Assembly: GCA_029259595.1 (NCBI GenBank)
Contig: JAJDEW010000012.1
Location: forward strand, 1-44,197
Reading direction: 5' to 3'
DNA: 44,197 nt
Source of the DNA: Planctomycetota bacterium
GTDB taxonomy: Bacteria > Planctomycetota > UBA1135 > GCA-002686595
Positions 15,029 to 23,506 of the stretch are shown here, in pieces; the first letter of the stretch is position 1; every line of letters begins with the position of its first letter. The position numbers and the translations under genes are program-made. The notes under the pieces were generated by a model. It did not search any database, was not told the DNA's origin, and saw only the letters and a list, made by a program, of their open reading frames with translations.

Positions 15029-15490
15029 TCAGCGACGAACGGCCACGCCGTTGATCTCGAAGCGGGCGTCGCGCAACAGCGGGCCCGATCCGACGAAGGC
15101 GCGCACGGGGTATTCACCCTTGGTGAAGCGCTTGGCGTACTGCTCGTTGAAGGCGCCGTAGAGCGACAGATCGGGACAGAAGACCTGCACCGAGACGAGA
15201 TCGTCCATCGTCATGTCGGCGAGGGCGAGCTTGGCGGCGAAGCCGTCGAGCAAGAGCTCGATCTCGCGCGTCACGTCCGAGGGCACGGCGCCCGTTTTGG
15301 GATCGATGCCGAGCGTGCCCGCGATCCACAGGGTGTCGCCGGTTAGCACGCCGTGGCTGAAGGGCAACGCGTCGGCGCGCCCCGGCGCATTCAGGATCGT
15401 CCGTCCTGCGCGGCGCGCGAGTTCCTGGGTGCGGGGGACGGTGACGAGTGCGAGCGCGGCGATCAGGCCGGCGGTGGCGAAGAGCTTCAT
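15029..15490 (-). CDS. Exported RidA/YjgF-family protein
   Basis: The product has 153 residues. The C-terminal 125 residues are a RidA (YER057c/UK114) fold: LPFSHGVLTGDTLWIAGTLG, then VTREIELLLDGFAAKL, then FNEQYAKRF and finally VRAFVGSGPLLRDARFEING. RidA deaminates reactive enamine/imine intermediates, and the conserved Arg of the VRAF segment is present. Unlike the usual 125-130 residue cytosolic protein, this one has a hydrophobic N-terminal segment (MKLFATAGLIAALALVTVP) that predicts export or anchoring. A TAGCAT box occurs about 40 bases upstream on this strand, near 15531. The substrate outside the cytoplasm is unknown, and many RidA-subfamily members have other roles. Confidence 0.85.
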   Translation of the reverse strand: MKLFATAGLIAALALVTVPRTQELARRAGRTILNAPGRADALPFSHGVLTGDTLWIAGTLGIDPKTGAVPSDVTREIELLLDGFAAKLALADMTMDDLVSVQVFCPDLSLYGAFNEQYAKRFTKGEYPVRAFVGSGPLLRDARFEINGVAVRR

Positions 15491-15574
15491 GGGGGGGATC
15501 TGTGGATTGCGGTTGGCGCGCCATGCTACGGCATCGACGCCCGCGATCGTTCCCGGATGCCCGTCCGTGGTGCC

Positions 15575-16999
15575 TCAACCCTCGGAGAGGTCCTCGAAGC
15601 AGTACAGCGCGGCCTGCGTGCGCACGAAGACCTGCCCACCGGCGATGGCCGGCGTCGACCAGACGATCTCGCCCAGGTCGTGGACGGAGAGCACCTCGAA
15701 ATCGGCCTGGGCCGTGACGACCCCGAGCAGCCCGTTTTGGCTCGCGGTGAAGAGCTTGCCGTCGCCGGCGATCGGCGAGGCGTAGTAGTTGTCGGACTCG
15801 CCGATGCGCTCCTGCTTCGCGATCTCGCCCGTCGCCGGGTCGAAGGCCGTCAAGAGGCCGCCTTCGCGGATGACGAAGAGCGCTCCGCCGGCGAGGACCG
15901 GCGTCGTCACGTCCGAGAGCCCACGGCGGGAATCGTACTTCCACAGGATGTTCGACGCGCTCACGTCGCCCTGACCGCCCAGGCGGATTCCGAACAGGCC
16001 CCCGAGGGCCGTGCCGGTCGCCTGCAGGTGCGCGAAATCGGTCGCGTCGAGCATGTCGTCGCTGTCGAGATCGATGAGGAACCAGAGCATCTGGATCCCG
16101 TCCCCGGGCCATTCCGCCCGCGAGATCTTGCCGTCCCCGTCCTCGTCGCGCTCGTCCAGGGCCTCTTCGAACGTGCCGCCGACCTTCGGCACGCCGAACT
16201 CGGTCGAGGCGGGCATGTAGGCGTTGACGAAGCAGGTGTCACCGGAGATGACCGGGACCGCCTTGGTCTGCCAGGAAGAGCCACCGATCCACCACGTCTT
16301 CGAGCCGTCCTCAACGGAGTAGCCCGCGATTTCGAACGAACCGGAGACGACGACCTGAGCCGGCCCCTCGGCGGGCTCCCAGATGGCCGGGGTCGAGTAG
16401 GTGTGCGTGACGCCGGGGCGCTTCGTCTTCCAGCGCTCCTTGCCCGTGGCCTTGTCGAGCGCGAGCAAGTAGGAGTCCTGGTCCTGGTCGACGAGCACGA
16501 TGACGAGGTCGTCGTGCAAGAGCGGCGAGGTCGACATGCCGTGCGGGATGTCGAACGAGCCGATCGGATTGCGCCACAGCTCCTTGCCGGCGACGTCGTA
16601 GCACACCATGCCGAGCGCGTGGAACAGGGCATAGACGCGCTCGCCGTCGGTGACCGGCGACGGCGCGGCGGGTGAGTTCTGCCCCGGGCGCTTGCCGTCG
16701 AAATCGAGCTCCTGCTTCCACAGGAGCTCGCCGGTTTCACGCGACAGGCACAGCGTGGAGAGCTTCGTGTCCGCGGCACCCGTCAGGAAGAGCCGCTCGC
16801 CGGCAATGGTAGGCGACGAGTAACCGGCCGGCAGCTCGGTGCGCCAGGCGATGTTCTCTTCGCCCAGCGAATCGGGCAGGCGCTTGGCGGTCGCGACGCC
16901 GCAGCCGTTGTTGCCACGGAACCCACCCCACTCGGGAGTGTCCCCGTTCGAAACGACGACGGACAGGGAGACGGGCAGGATGCAGAGGAGGGCGAGCAT
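15575..16999 (-). CDS. Secreted PQQ-like beta-propeller protein with inserted EF-hand pair
   Basis: The product has 474 residues with a signal peptide (MLALLCILPVSLSVVVSNGD). WGGFRGNNGCGVA is the typical start of planctomycete PQQ-like (outer-membrane-protein-assembly-type) propellers. Blade motifs such as ALDKATGKERWKTKRP and AFDPATGEIAKQE repeat through the protein. At about residues 275-320 two canonical EF-hand loops are inserted, DEDGDGKISRAE and DLDSDDMLDATD. No CxxCH motif or clear PQQ-binding disulfide is seen, so catalysis is not established. A longer start at 17065 exists, but it would precede the signal with unusual residues. The gene is divergent from the related propeller gene at 17168. 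Confidence 0.85.
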   Translation of the reverse strand: MLALLCILPVSLSVVVSNGDTPEWGGFRGNNGCGVATAKRLPDSLGEENIAWRTELPAGYSSPTIAGERLFLTGAADTKLSTLCLSRETGELLWKQELDFDGKRPGQNSPAAPSPVTDGERVYALFHALGMVCYDVAGKELWRNPIGSFDIPHGMSTSPLLHDDLVIVLVDQDQDSYLLALDKATGKERWKTKRPGVTHTYSTPAIWEPAEGPAQVVVSGSFEIAGYSVEDGSKTWWIGGSSWQTKAVPVISGDTCFVNAYMPASTEFGVPKVGGTFEEALDERDEDGDGKISRAEWPGDGIQMLWFLIDLDSDDMLDATDFAHLQATGTALGGLFGIRLGGQGDVSASNILWKYDSRRGLSDVTTPVLAGGALFVIREGGLLTAFDPATGEIAKQERIGESDNYYASPIAGDGKLFTASQNGLLGVVTAQADFEVLSVHDLGEIVWSTPAIAGGQVFVRTQAALYCFEDLSEG

Positions 17000-17155
17000 G
17001 GCGAAGTCCGTGCAGGCGTCGTGAGGAGTGGGTGCGTTCGGCCCGGTGCCGCGCGCGGTGCGCATGGTAGACCGAACGTGAGGGGTGCCCCGCCCATGTT
17101 CTTTGCGGAACAGGACACTTACGGAGCTCTCATCGAGGCGCACAGGCGGGAGCCT

Positions 17156-17161
17156 TAGACT
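17156..17161 (+). promoter_or_regulatory. Putative -10 element TAGACT (leaderless geometry)
   Basis: TAGACT ends 6 bases before the ATG at 17168. The hexamer is identical to the one before 778. The 17000-17167 gap between the divergent propeller genes contains no other feature I can support. Confidence 0.5.
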
Positions 17162-17167
17162 CGCGCC

Positions 17168-19576
17168 ATGAGCCATCCGACCCGTGCGACTCGCTCTCTG
17201 ATCCGCCCCGCGGCCGTGGTCGCGCTGACCATGACGCTCGCCTCCAGCGCGCCGGCCGGAGACGACTGGCCGCACCTGCGGGGACCCGCTCACGACGGGG
17301 CGGTACCGGCTGCGCCGGGCGAGGGCCTGGGCCTCGCCGTGGCCTGGAGCGTCGCCTTGGGCCCGTCCTACTCCTGCGTTTCGATCGTGGGAGAGCGAGT
17401 CGTCACGCTCGCATCGAACGGGACCGAGGACTTCGTCGTCGCGCTCTCGAGCGCGGACGGCCGCGAGCTCTGGCGCCATCGTCTCGGGCCGGTTTACCGC
17501 GGCCACGACGGTTCCGAGGACGGACCGATCGCGAGCCCGGCGCTGGCCGACGATGCGGCCTATGTCATCGATCCGCGCGGCAGCCTGCGCGCGCTCGATC
17601 TCGCGAGCGGCGAGCTCCTGTGGTCGAAGGAGGTCGAGGGCGAGCTCGGCGGTGAGTGTCCCGAGTACGGCTTCACGTCGAGTCCGCTCGTCGTGGGCGA
17701 GCTTCTGATCGCGCAGGTCGGCGGCAGCGCTGGCCGGGCGCTGTGCGCCTTCGAGCGGATGTCGGGCGAGCCGGTTTGGTCCGCGCTCGACGGCGAGGTG
17801 GCTTACCAGTCGCCGGTCGTCCTCACCTTGGCCGGGCGACGTCAGCTCGTCGTGTTGAACGGTCCCGAACTCGTAGGGCTCGAGCCGGCCGACGGTGCGG
17901 TGCTCTGGCGCCACGCGCTGGCGGAAGGCGAGGGCGCGTCGATGGGACTCGCGACGCCCGTGGACGACGAGCGCTTCCTCGTGTCGGTGCGCGGCGCGCT
18001 GCGCGTCATCCGTGTGACCGCGAGCGAAGCGGGCGACGGCTACGCGACCGAGGAGACCGCGCGCCTGCGGGATCTCGGCCGCGGCTACGCGGCGCCGGTC
18101 GTCTACGACGAGCACGTCTACGGACTGCAGGGCGGCTTTCTGACCTGCGTCAGCCTCGAGAGCGGCCGGCGCGTCTGGAAGTCACGCCCACCCGGCGGCT
18201 GCGGCTTGGTGCGGCGCGGGGATCGCCTGATCGTGTTCGCAGCCGACGGCCATGTGGTCGTCGTGCGCGCCACGCCGGAGGGCTATCAAGAGGAGGCGCG
18301 CGTGCGCGCGCTCGAGTTCACGGGCTACAGTTGGCCGTCCCTGGCGGGAGACCGCGTGTACGTGCGCAACTCGGCCGGCCTGGCCTGCGTCGGGCTCACC
18401 GAGCCGGCGCCCGCCGTGGCGACGCCGGAGGCGACCGAGTCCCGCAGCGCGGCGGCGGGGGCCTTCGCCGGCTTCCTGGCGGAACTGGAGGCGAGCGACG
18501 AGCGCGTCGCGCTGGTCGAAGCGCGCTTCGGTGAAGCGGTCGAGCTGCCGCTCGTCGAGGACGGCTTCGTGCACTTCGTCTACCGTGGTGAGGCCGAGGA
18601 CGTGGCCGTCGCGGGCAGCCTGACCGACGGTGGAACCCCCGATCCGCTCGTTCACGTCGAAGGGACCGATCTGTGGTACCGCAGCTATCCCGTCAGCGCG
18701 GGGAGTCGCATCGAGTACCTCTTTCACGTGGACTTCGACGACTGGGTCGCCGACCCGCGCAACCCGCATCGCACCCCGGCGCGCTGGGGTGAGCTCGAGG
18801 CCTCGGAGGTGCTCTTGCCCGGCTTCGAGCGCGGAACGAAGAACGAGGAACCGGCCGAGGGCGTGGCCCGGGGTCGGCTGGAGACCCTCGAGTTCACGAG
18901 CGAGCGGCTCGAGAACACGCGCCAGGTCCAGCTGTGGTTGCCGCCGGGTTACGAGGACGCGGAGGATGCGGCGTTCCCGCTGTTGATCGTTCACCAGGGC
19001 GGCGATTGGCTCGAGAAAGGACGCCTCGCGAACACCCTCGACAACACGGTCGGTCGCTCGGTACGGCCGTTGGTCGTGGCCTTCGTCGAACCGATCGACG
19101 AATGGTGGTTCGAGGGCGGCGGCTCCGGAACCGAAGCGTGGCTGGACATGCTCGCGGAAGAGTTCGTGCCCTGGCTCTCCGAGCGTTACGAGCTGACGGA
19201 GAAGGCCGACGAGCGTGCGCTGTTCGGCGTGCGCAACTTCGGACTCACGGCGGCCTACGGTGCCCTGCGTCATCCGGACGTCTTCGGCAAGGCCGCCATG
19301 CAGAGCATCTTCCTGGGCGACATCGCTCGCCACGGCTTCTTCGAGTTGCTCGCAGGCGAGCCTCGTAGCGTCGAGTTCTACCTGGACTGGAACCGCTACG
19401 AGGAACGCAACAAGGACCGCGGCGTCGACTTCGCTGCGGACAATCGCCGCACGCACGCGGCGCTGGTCGAAGCGGGCTATACGGTTCACGGCGGCGAAGC
19501 GCCCGATTGCCATGGTTGGGGCAGCTGGCGGTCGCGCGCCGACCGGATGCTGGCGGCGCTGTTCCCGCCGCGCTGA
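17168..19576 (+). CDS. PQQ-like propeller fused to a CBM48-like and an esterase-fold domain lacking the nucleophile
   Basis: The product has 802 residues. A Sec signal ends near ASSAPAGDD, followed directly by WPHLRGPAHDGAVP, a PQQ-like propeller start. Blades continue to about residue 410 (LDLASGELLWSKE, LESGRRVWKS). Residues about 455-560 look like an early-set domain (VHFVYRGEAEDVAVAGSLTD, then YRSYPVSAGSRIEYLFHV), as found before enterochelin-esterase-type enzymes. Residues about 585-802 match the esterase D/Fes fold (VQLWLPPGYEDAEDAAFPLL, LRHPDVFGKAAMQS). The expected GxSxG becomes GVRNFG with Arg689 at the Ser position, while the C-terminal His782 (HGWGSWR) persists. It is probably an inactive, binding version of the esterase. 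The gene begins a + strand cluster with the SGNH protein. Confidence 0.85.
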   Translation: MSHPTRATRSLIRPAAVVALTMTLASSAPAGDDWPHLRGPAHDGAVPAAPGEGLGLAVAWSVALGPSYSCVSIVGERVVTLASNGTEDFVVALSSADGRELWRHRLGPVYRGHDGSEDGPIASPALADDAAYVIDPRGSLRALDLASGELLWSKEVEGELGGECPEYGFTSSPLVVGELLIAQVGGSAGRALCAFERMSGEPVWSALDGEVAYQSPVVLTLAGRRQLVVLNGPELVGLEPADGAVLWRHALAEGEGASMGLATPVDDERFLVSVRGALRVIRVTASEAGDGYATEETARLRDLGRGYAAPVVYDEHVYGLQGGFLTCVSLESGRRVWKSRPPGGCGLVRRGDRLIVFAADGHVVVVRATPEGYQEEARVRALEFTGYSWPSLAGDRVYVRNSAGLACVGLTEPAPAVATPEATESRSAAAGAFAGFLAELEASDERVALVEARFGEAVELPLVEDGFVHFVYRGEAEDVAVAGSLTDGGTPDPLVHVEGTDLWYRSYPVSAGSRIEYLFHVDFDDWVADPRNPHRTPARWGELEASEVLLPGFERGTKNEEPAEGVARGRLETLEFTSERLENTRQVQLWLPPGYEDAEDAAFPLLIVHQGGDWLEKGRLANTLDNTVGRSVRPLVVAFVEPIDEWWFEGGGSGTEAWLDMLAEEFVPWLSERYELTEKADERALFGVRNFGLTAAYGALRHPDVFGKAAMQSIFLGDIARHGFFELLAGEPRSVEFYLDWNRYEERNKDRGVDFAADNRRTHAALVEAGYTVHGGEAPDCHGWGSWRSRADRMLAALFPPR

Positions 19577-19593
19577 TTCCGCGTCGCCAGGGA

Positions 19594-19614
19594 CCGCGGC
19601 TTGTCCCGCCGCGG
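19594..19614 (+). terminator. GC-rich hairpin after the propeller-esterase gene
   Basis: CCGCGGC (19594-19600) pairs with GCCGCGG (19608-19614) across a 7-base loop, 18 bases after the stop codon. There is no T tract. It could be a terminator or a leader hairpin for the SGNH gene. Confidence 0.3.
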
Positions 19615-19623
19615 CCTCCGTGC

Positions 19624-19629
19624 TATCTC
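19624..19629 (+). promoter_or_regulatory. Possible -10 element TATCTC
   Basis: TGCTATCTC resembles an extended -10 element. It lies 16 bases before the ATG at 19646 and just after the hairpin. It is weaker than the other TANNNT boxes of this window. Confidence 0.25.
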
Positions 19630-19645
19630 CTGGCCCGAGAGAGCG

Positions 19646-21181
19646 ATGCAGGAGCGTGGACAAGAAGCCGTGACAACGCGCCGACTCGCGCGGGCCGTGG
19701 CGGTCCTCGCGGGGCTCTCGCTGGCGCTTGGATTCGCGCTCGCCGTCGCGCTCCTGCTGGGTCTTCAGATCGGCGGGGGGCCCGACTTCAACGATCCTGA
19801 CGTGCGCCGGGCCGTGCTCCGCGAGCTGATCGACAGCTCGCGCGGGATCTTCGACACGCACCCCGATCCCGACGTGGCACGGGTCGGCATGCCCGTCCTG
19901 AAGGGCGCCAATCACGTCGGGGTGCCGATCTACACGAACCGCCTGGGCTTTCGAGAACGCGAGTTCGAGCTTCCGAAGCCGACGGGCGTTTGCCGGGTCG
20001 TCCTCCTGGGGGACTCCTTCGTCTTCGGCTTCGGTCAACCGGCCGAGGAGCGTCTGGGCGTCTTCCTCGAGGACATGTTGCGGCAACGGGCCGAAGGCTT
20101 CGTGGGAGAGATCGAGGTCCTGCATCTCGGGGTCGTCTCCTGGAACGCCTTCTCCGGGGCCGCCTGGGCCCGGCGGAACCTGGTCGAGCTGCAACCCGAC
20201 CTCGTCGTCCAGGTCCTGGTCGAGAACGATCTCGACGACAACATGGGAGTGCGGGGCTTCGGTGCCTTGGCCGAGTTCTCGCCGCGCCATCCGGAGCGCA
20301 CGAACGCACGGGTGAGTCGTTCCTATCCCGAAGGGTTGAGCCAGGCGGGCTTCAATCCGTTGATCATGGACGTCGACTACGAGAGCAAGAGCCGCTTCGA
20401 CGCGCTGCAGCAGAGCCTGGGCGAGCTCGCCGAGCTCGTGCGCGCCGCGGGCGGTCGCTACGTGTGTGCGCTCCACTGGCCGAACTCCTATCAAGCCGCT
20501 TCCGAGCGACTGTCCGCGGTCCTGGAACCGGACGAGTTGCTGTGTCTGCCGGCCGAGCTCCACGACGACAAGCGCTATTGGCGCACGGAGTCGGACTCGC
20601 ACTGGAGCCGCGTCGGACACGAAGACGTGGCACGGTTGCTCTTCAGCACGATCCGTGGCCGCGGACTCCTGCCGGAACTCGCGCTGGCGGCCTGGCCGGA
20701 GACCGAGGCCTGGGCGAGCGAGCTCTTCGCGGCGCGCGCGGCCGACGTCGCGCGCGTGGAGCGCGTCGCGGACGAGGTCGTGTTGCGGGAATTTCGCGCC
20801 GCCCTGAGGTTCGGTGGCCTCAAGCCTTCGTCGACCCGTCAGATCTACGCCGGGCTGGACGTGGCCGGTCATGCGGCGCCCTTCGTTTCCTTGGTGCTGA
20901 AGGCGCCCGGCGGCGCGAGGGTCGTCATCCAGGGGCAGGCGCTCGAGGCCGCGAGCCTGGCCGGCGCACGGGTCGAGGTCAGCGTCGAAGGACACGCGGT
21001 GGGTGCCTTCACGCTCGTGCCCGGGCAGGCCTTCGCATTCGAGGCGCCGTTGCCCGAAGCGATCGTCGCGCAGCCCTTCAAGAACGTGCGGCTCACGTGC
21101 GACGATTGGATCCACGCCGGCGAGTACCGTCGTGAGTGCCGCAGCTACGTGCTCAAGAACCTGATGGTCATGAAGCGTTGA
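19646..21181 (+). CDS. Membrane-anchored SGNH-hydrolase-fold protein (AlgJ/AlgX-like active site)
   Basis: The product has 511 residues. One N-terminal transmembrane helix (AVAVLAGLSLALGFALAVALLL) places the rest outside the cytoplasm. The SGNH domain shows GDSFVFGFG with Ser124, and the block V motif DSHWSRVGHEDVA with Asp317 and His319. The D-x-H-W-x-x-x-G form is typical of AlgJ/AlgX-like acetyltransferases or esterases of polysaccharides. A further beta-rich C-terminal domain of about 130 residues ends in YVLKNLMVMKR. The start is uncertain: ATG 19646 was used, but GTG 19670 (MTTRRLAR) is equally in frame. It shares a 4-base overlap with the DUF3667 gene. Polysaccharide O-acetyl turnover is a plausible but unproven role. 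Confidence 0.8.
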   Translation: MQERGQEAVTTRRLARAVAVLAGLSLALGFALAVALLLGLQIGGGPDFNDPDVRRAVLRELIDSSRGIFDTHPDPDVARVGMPVLKGANHVGVPIYTNRLGFREREFELPKPTGVCRVVLLGDSFVFGFGQPAEERLGVFLEDMLRQRAEGFVGEIEVLHLGVVSWNAFSGAAWARRNLVELQPDLVVQVLVENDLDDNMGVRGFGALAEFSPRHPERTNARVSRSYPEGLSQAGFNPLIMDVDYESKSRFDALQQSLGELAELVRAAGGRYVCALHWPNSYQAASERLSAVLEPDELLCLPAELHDDKRYWRTESDSHWSRVGHEDVARLLFSTIRGRGLLPELALAAWPETEAWASELFAARAADVARVERVADEVVLREFRAALRFGGLKPSSTRQIYAGLDVAGHAAPFVSLVLKAPGGARVVIQGQALEAASLAGARVEVSVEGHAVGAFTLVPGQAFAFEAPLPEAIVAQPFKNVRLTCDDWIHAGEYRRECRSYVLKNLMVMKR

Positions 21182-21951
21182 GCGCGCCCGAGGAACTGGA
21201 CGCGTGCCCCAACTGCGGCAGTGCGCGTAGCGGACGCTTCTGCGCTGCGTGCGGGCAGGACAGCCGGCACGAACGGCTCGTGACCGGAGCGATCCTGAAG
21301 GACGCCGTGAGCGATTTCGTCGGGTGGGAGGCGCGCTTGTGGCGCACCCTGCGCGGGCTCGTCCGTGATCCGGGCGGCCTCGTGTCGGACTTCGTCGCCG
21401 GCAAGCGCCAGCCCTACGTGAATCCGGTGCGCTTCTGCTTGTTCAGTCTGGCGCTGTGGCTCTTGACCGCACGGCTCTTCGCCGTCGATCCTACGGATCT
21501 TCGAATGGAGGTCACGCCCGGGGACGACGCGAGCGTTGCGACGCAGCTCGCGGTGGAGACCATGGTCGAGGATGTACGCGGGATCGTGCAGAGGCACCTG
21601 AACCTCTTTCTCTTCCTGTCCCTGCCGTCCCTGGGGTTGATCGTGCGCTTTCTGTTTCGAGGCCGACGCAACCTCGCCGAGGTGCTCGTCTTCGTCCTCT
21701 TCCTCGAGGGCGCCCACTACCTCTTCAGCCTGCTGATGGTGCCCGTCTCCAGGTGGAGTCCGGGCCTCGCCGGAGCTTGCCGTCTGGCCTTCGTCCTGAT
21801 CTGGTCCGTCCGTGCCGCACGGCCCTTCTTCGGCGTCGGGACCCTGGCTGCACTGTGGCGCATGCTGCTGGCCAAGTTCCTCCATATCCTGGTCACGACC
21901 CTCTTGATCCTGCTGGTCGCCGTGCCCGTGGCTCTGGCCCGGCTCGGGTGA
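21178..21951 (+). CDS. DUF3667 zinc-ribbon membrane protein
   Basis: The product has 257 residues. The N-terminus has two CxxC pairs (CPNCGSARSGRFCAACGQ), a zinc ribbon. Then comes a conserved segment (DFVGWEARLWRTLRGLVRDPGGLV then DFVAGKRQPYVNPVRF), which is the hallmark of DUF3667. About five transmembrane helices follow. The TTG start at 21178 was chosen because it overlaps the SGNH stop (TTGA) and begins just before the ribbon, whereas the in-frame ATG at 21136 would lie well inside the upstream gene. The family is widespread in Bacteroidota and Planctomycetota but has no known function. It is translationally coupled to the SGNH gene. Confidence 0.8.
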   Translation: MSAPEELDACPNCGSARSGRFCAACGQDSRHERLVTGAILKDAVSDFVGWEARLWRTLRGLVRDPGGLVSDFVAGKRQPYVNPVRFCLFSLALWLLTARLFAVDPTDLRMEVTPGDDASVATQLAVETMVEDVRGIVQRHLNLFLFLSLPSLGLIVRFLFRGRRNLAEVLVFVLFLEGAHYLFSLLMVPVSRWSPGLAGACRLAFVLIWSVRAARPFFGVGTLAALWRMLLAKFLHILVTTLLILLVAVPVALARLG

Positions 21952-21964
21952 GACGCGCTCGAGC

Positions 21965-23401
21965 TCAGGCTCCGAGCTCGGTGAGCAGGGCGTCGGCGAG
22001 CGCGCGGACGTCGGCCGACGCAGGTGCGGCCGCGGAAGCGCCGTAGCGCGCGGCGAGAAGCGCTGCGAGGGTTGCGGCCGCTTCGCGGGCCAGGGGCGCA
22101 GGGACGCCGGCGGCGCAGAGTTCGTGTTCGAGGCGGCGTGGCTCGACGCGCTCGGGGGCGAGGCCCAGAGCCGCCGCAAGGCAGGCGACGAAGGCCTGGG
22201 GGAGTTCGTCGTCCGAGGCCGCGCGCAGAGCGCGCGCCGCCTGCGTGAAGGCGCTGGTGCGAGCCGCGCCGTGTGTCGGGGAGCCGGAGCGGTGCGAGCG
22301 GCGGCGCAGGACGGCGAGGAGAAGCCCCAGGAGCGAGGCGGCGACGAGCGCGATGAGAAGCGTGTTGCGACCGTCGTTCGAGGCGTTCGCTTCGTCGCGG
22401 AGTCCGTCCGTCGTCAAAGGCAGGTCTTCCGGCGGGTCGACGGCGCCGTCGTCGAGCGCGCCCGAGCGTAACGTGAGCGGCCAGGGGCCAACCGTCGTCG
22501 TGTGGTAGCCGGCGGGCGGAGCGGGGTCGAACCAGGCGAACTCGAGCGCGGGCAGGGTGCGAACCGTTCCGGCCTGCTCGGCGCGCGCTTGCAGCTCGAT
22601 GTGAAAGGTGCGCGCGCCGGCTTCCAGCTCTTCGTGCGTCGCGAGCACGCGGAACTCACGGGCCAAGGGGTCCAGGAGCGGGGGTCCGAAGAGCTCCAGG
22701 TTGCCCACGCCCGCGACGCGCAGCGCGAGCAGCACGCCCGAGCCGGCTCCGGGCTCGCGCGGCGCGAGCTCGGCCGTGAACGTGAAGCTCCCGACCGCGC
22801 CCGTGAAGGTCGTCGGTTGATCCTCGCGCGGCAGTTCCCGGACGTTCAGCGTGAGGGGGGCGGCTTCGAAGACGCCGTCGTGCCGATCCAGCGGGACACG
22901 GCCCTGGAACACGTCGTCCTCGAACTCCGTGGCCCAGGCATAGCGCAGAAACGTCGGCGGGAGCTCCAGGAGTCCGGCGCGTTCGGGCAAGAGCTCGAAG
23001 GTGAGCTCGAGCGTGGTGAAGCGGACGCCGTCGAGGCGCTCCAGGGTCGCGACGGCGCCCGCAGCGAAGCCGTCGTTCAGGGCGAAGCGCGCGGTGGCGC
23101 CCGCTGCGGCGGGCGCGGGGACGACGCGCGCGCCCGCAAACCCGTCCGACCACGTGGCCAGGACCTGGGCCGGCAGCTCGAGGTCCTGGCGGAAGAGCTG
23201 GACGACCTCGGCGTCGAGGAAGCCCTGCTCGAAGCCGAAGCGCAGGACCAGGCGGACCGTCTCGTGGACGAAGACCGTTCGGGAGGGGCCCTCGAGCTCG
23301 AGGAAGACGCGCTCGTCCTCGGGCGCGAAGGGCGGAACGACGCCCTCCAGCCGGACCGGGGAGCAGGCCGCGAGGCCGAGGAGGAGGAAGGCGCGCTTCA
23401 C
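21965..23401 (-). CDS. BatD-like lipoprotein with one C-terminal membrane helix
   Basis: The product has 478 residues. GTG start (MKRAFLLLGLAACSP) is followed by a lipobox ending at Cys13, so a lipoprotein is predicted. The large extracellular part is beta-rich and resembles the BatD/oxygen-tolerance family, with FVHETVRLVLRFGF (a typical strand pattern of its first domain) and later AVGSFTFTAELAPREPGAGS before GNLELFGPP. A single TM helix (LLIALVAASLLGLLLAVL) near residue 350 leads to a helical cytosolic tail. BatD normally works with BatA/B AAA-type MoxR partners, none of which lie in this window. A TACCTT box near 23406-23411 sits directly upstream on this strand. An alternative TTG start lies at 23407. 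Confidence 0.7.
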   Translation of the reverse strand: MKRAFLLLGLAACSPVRLEGVVPPFAPEDERVFLELEGPSRTVFVHETVRLVLRFGFEQGFLDAEVVQLFRQDLELPAQVLATWSDGFAGARVVPAPAAAGATARFALNDGFAAGAVATLERLDGVRFTTLELTFELLPERAGLLELPPTFLRYAWATEFEDDVFQGRVPLDRHDGVFEAAPLTLNVRELPREDQPTTFTGAVGSFTFTAELAPREPGAGSGVLLALRVAGVGNLELFGPPLLDPLAREFRVLATHEELEAGARTFHIELQARAEQAGTVRTLPALEFAWFDPAPPAGYHTTTVGPWPLTLRSGALDDGAVDPPEDLPLTTDGLRDEANASNDGRNTLLIALVAASLLGLLLAVLRRRSHRSGSPTHGAARTSAFTQAARALRAASDDELPQAFVACLAAALGLAPERVEPRRLEHELCAAGVPAPLAREAAATLAALLAARYGASAAAPASADVRALADALLTELGA

Positions 23402-23461
23402 GGACAAGGTACGAGGGGCGCAAGGCTTTTCGAGTCTGGCCGCGATGGCCCCGCGCGGGGT

Positions 23462-23467
23462 TATCCT
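23462..23467 (+). promoter_or_regulatory. Possible -10 element TATCCT
   Basis: TATCCT lies 40 bases before the ATG at 23507, in the divergent gap with the BatD-like gene. It is a reasonable -10 but has no visible -35. Confidence 0.3.
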
Positions 23468-23506
23468 GGGCGGGAGCGTACTCCAAACCCTCTCTCTCCC
23501 CGAACC

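Noticed and set aside
18182..21115. Long minus-strand open frame across the propeller-esterase and SGNH genes
   Set aside because: It spans two clear + strand genes and the gap between them and has low-complexity His/Arg/Gly content; it is a shadow.
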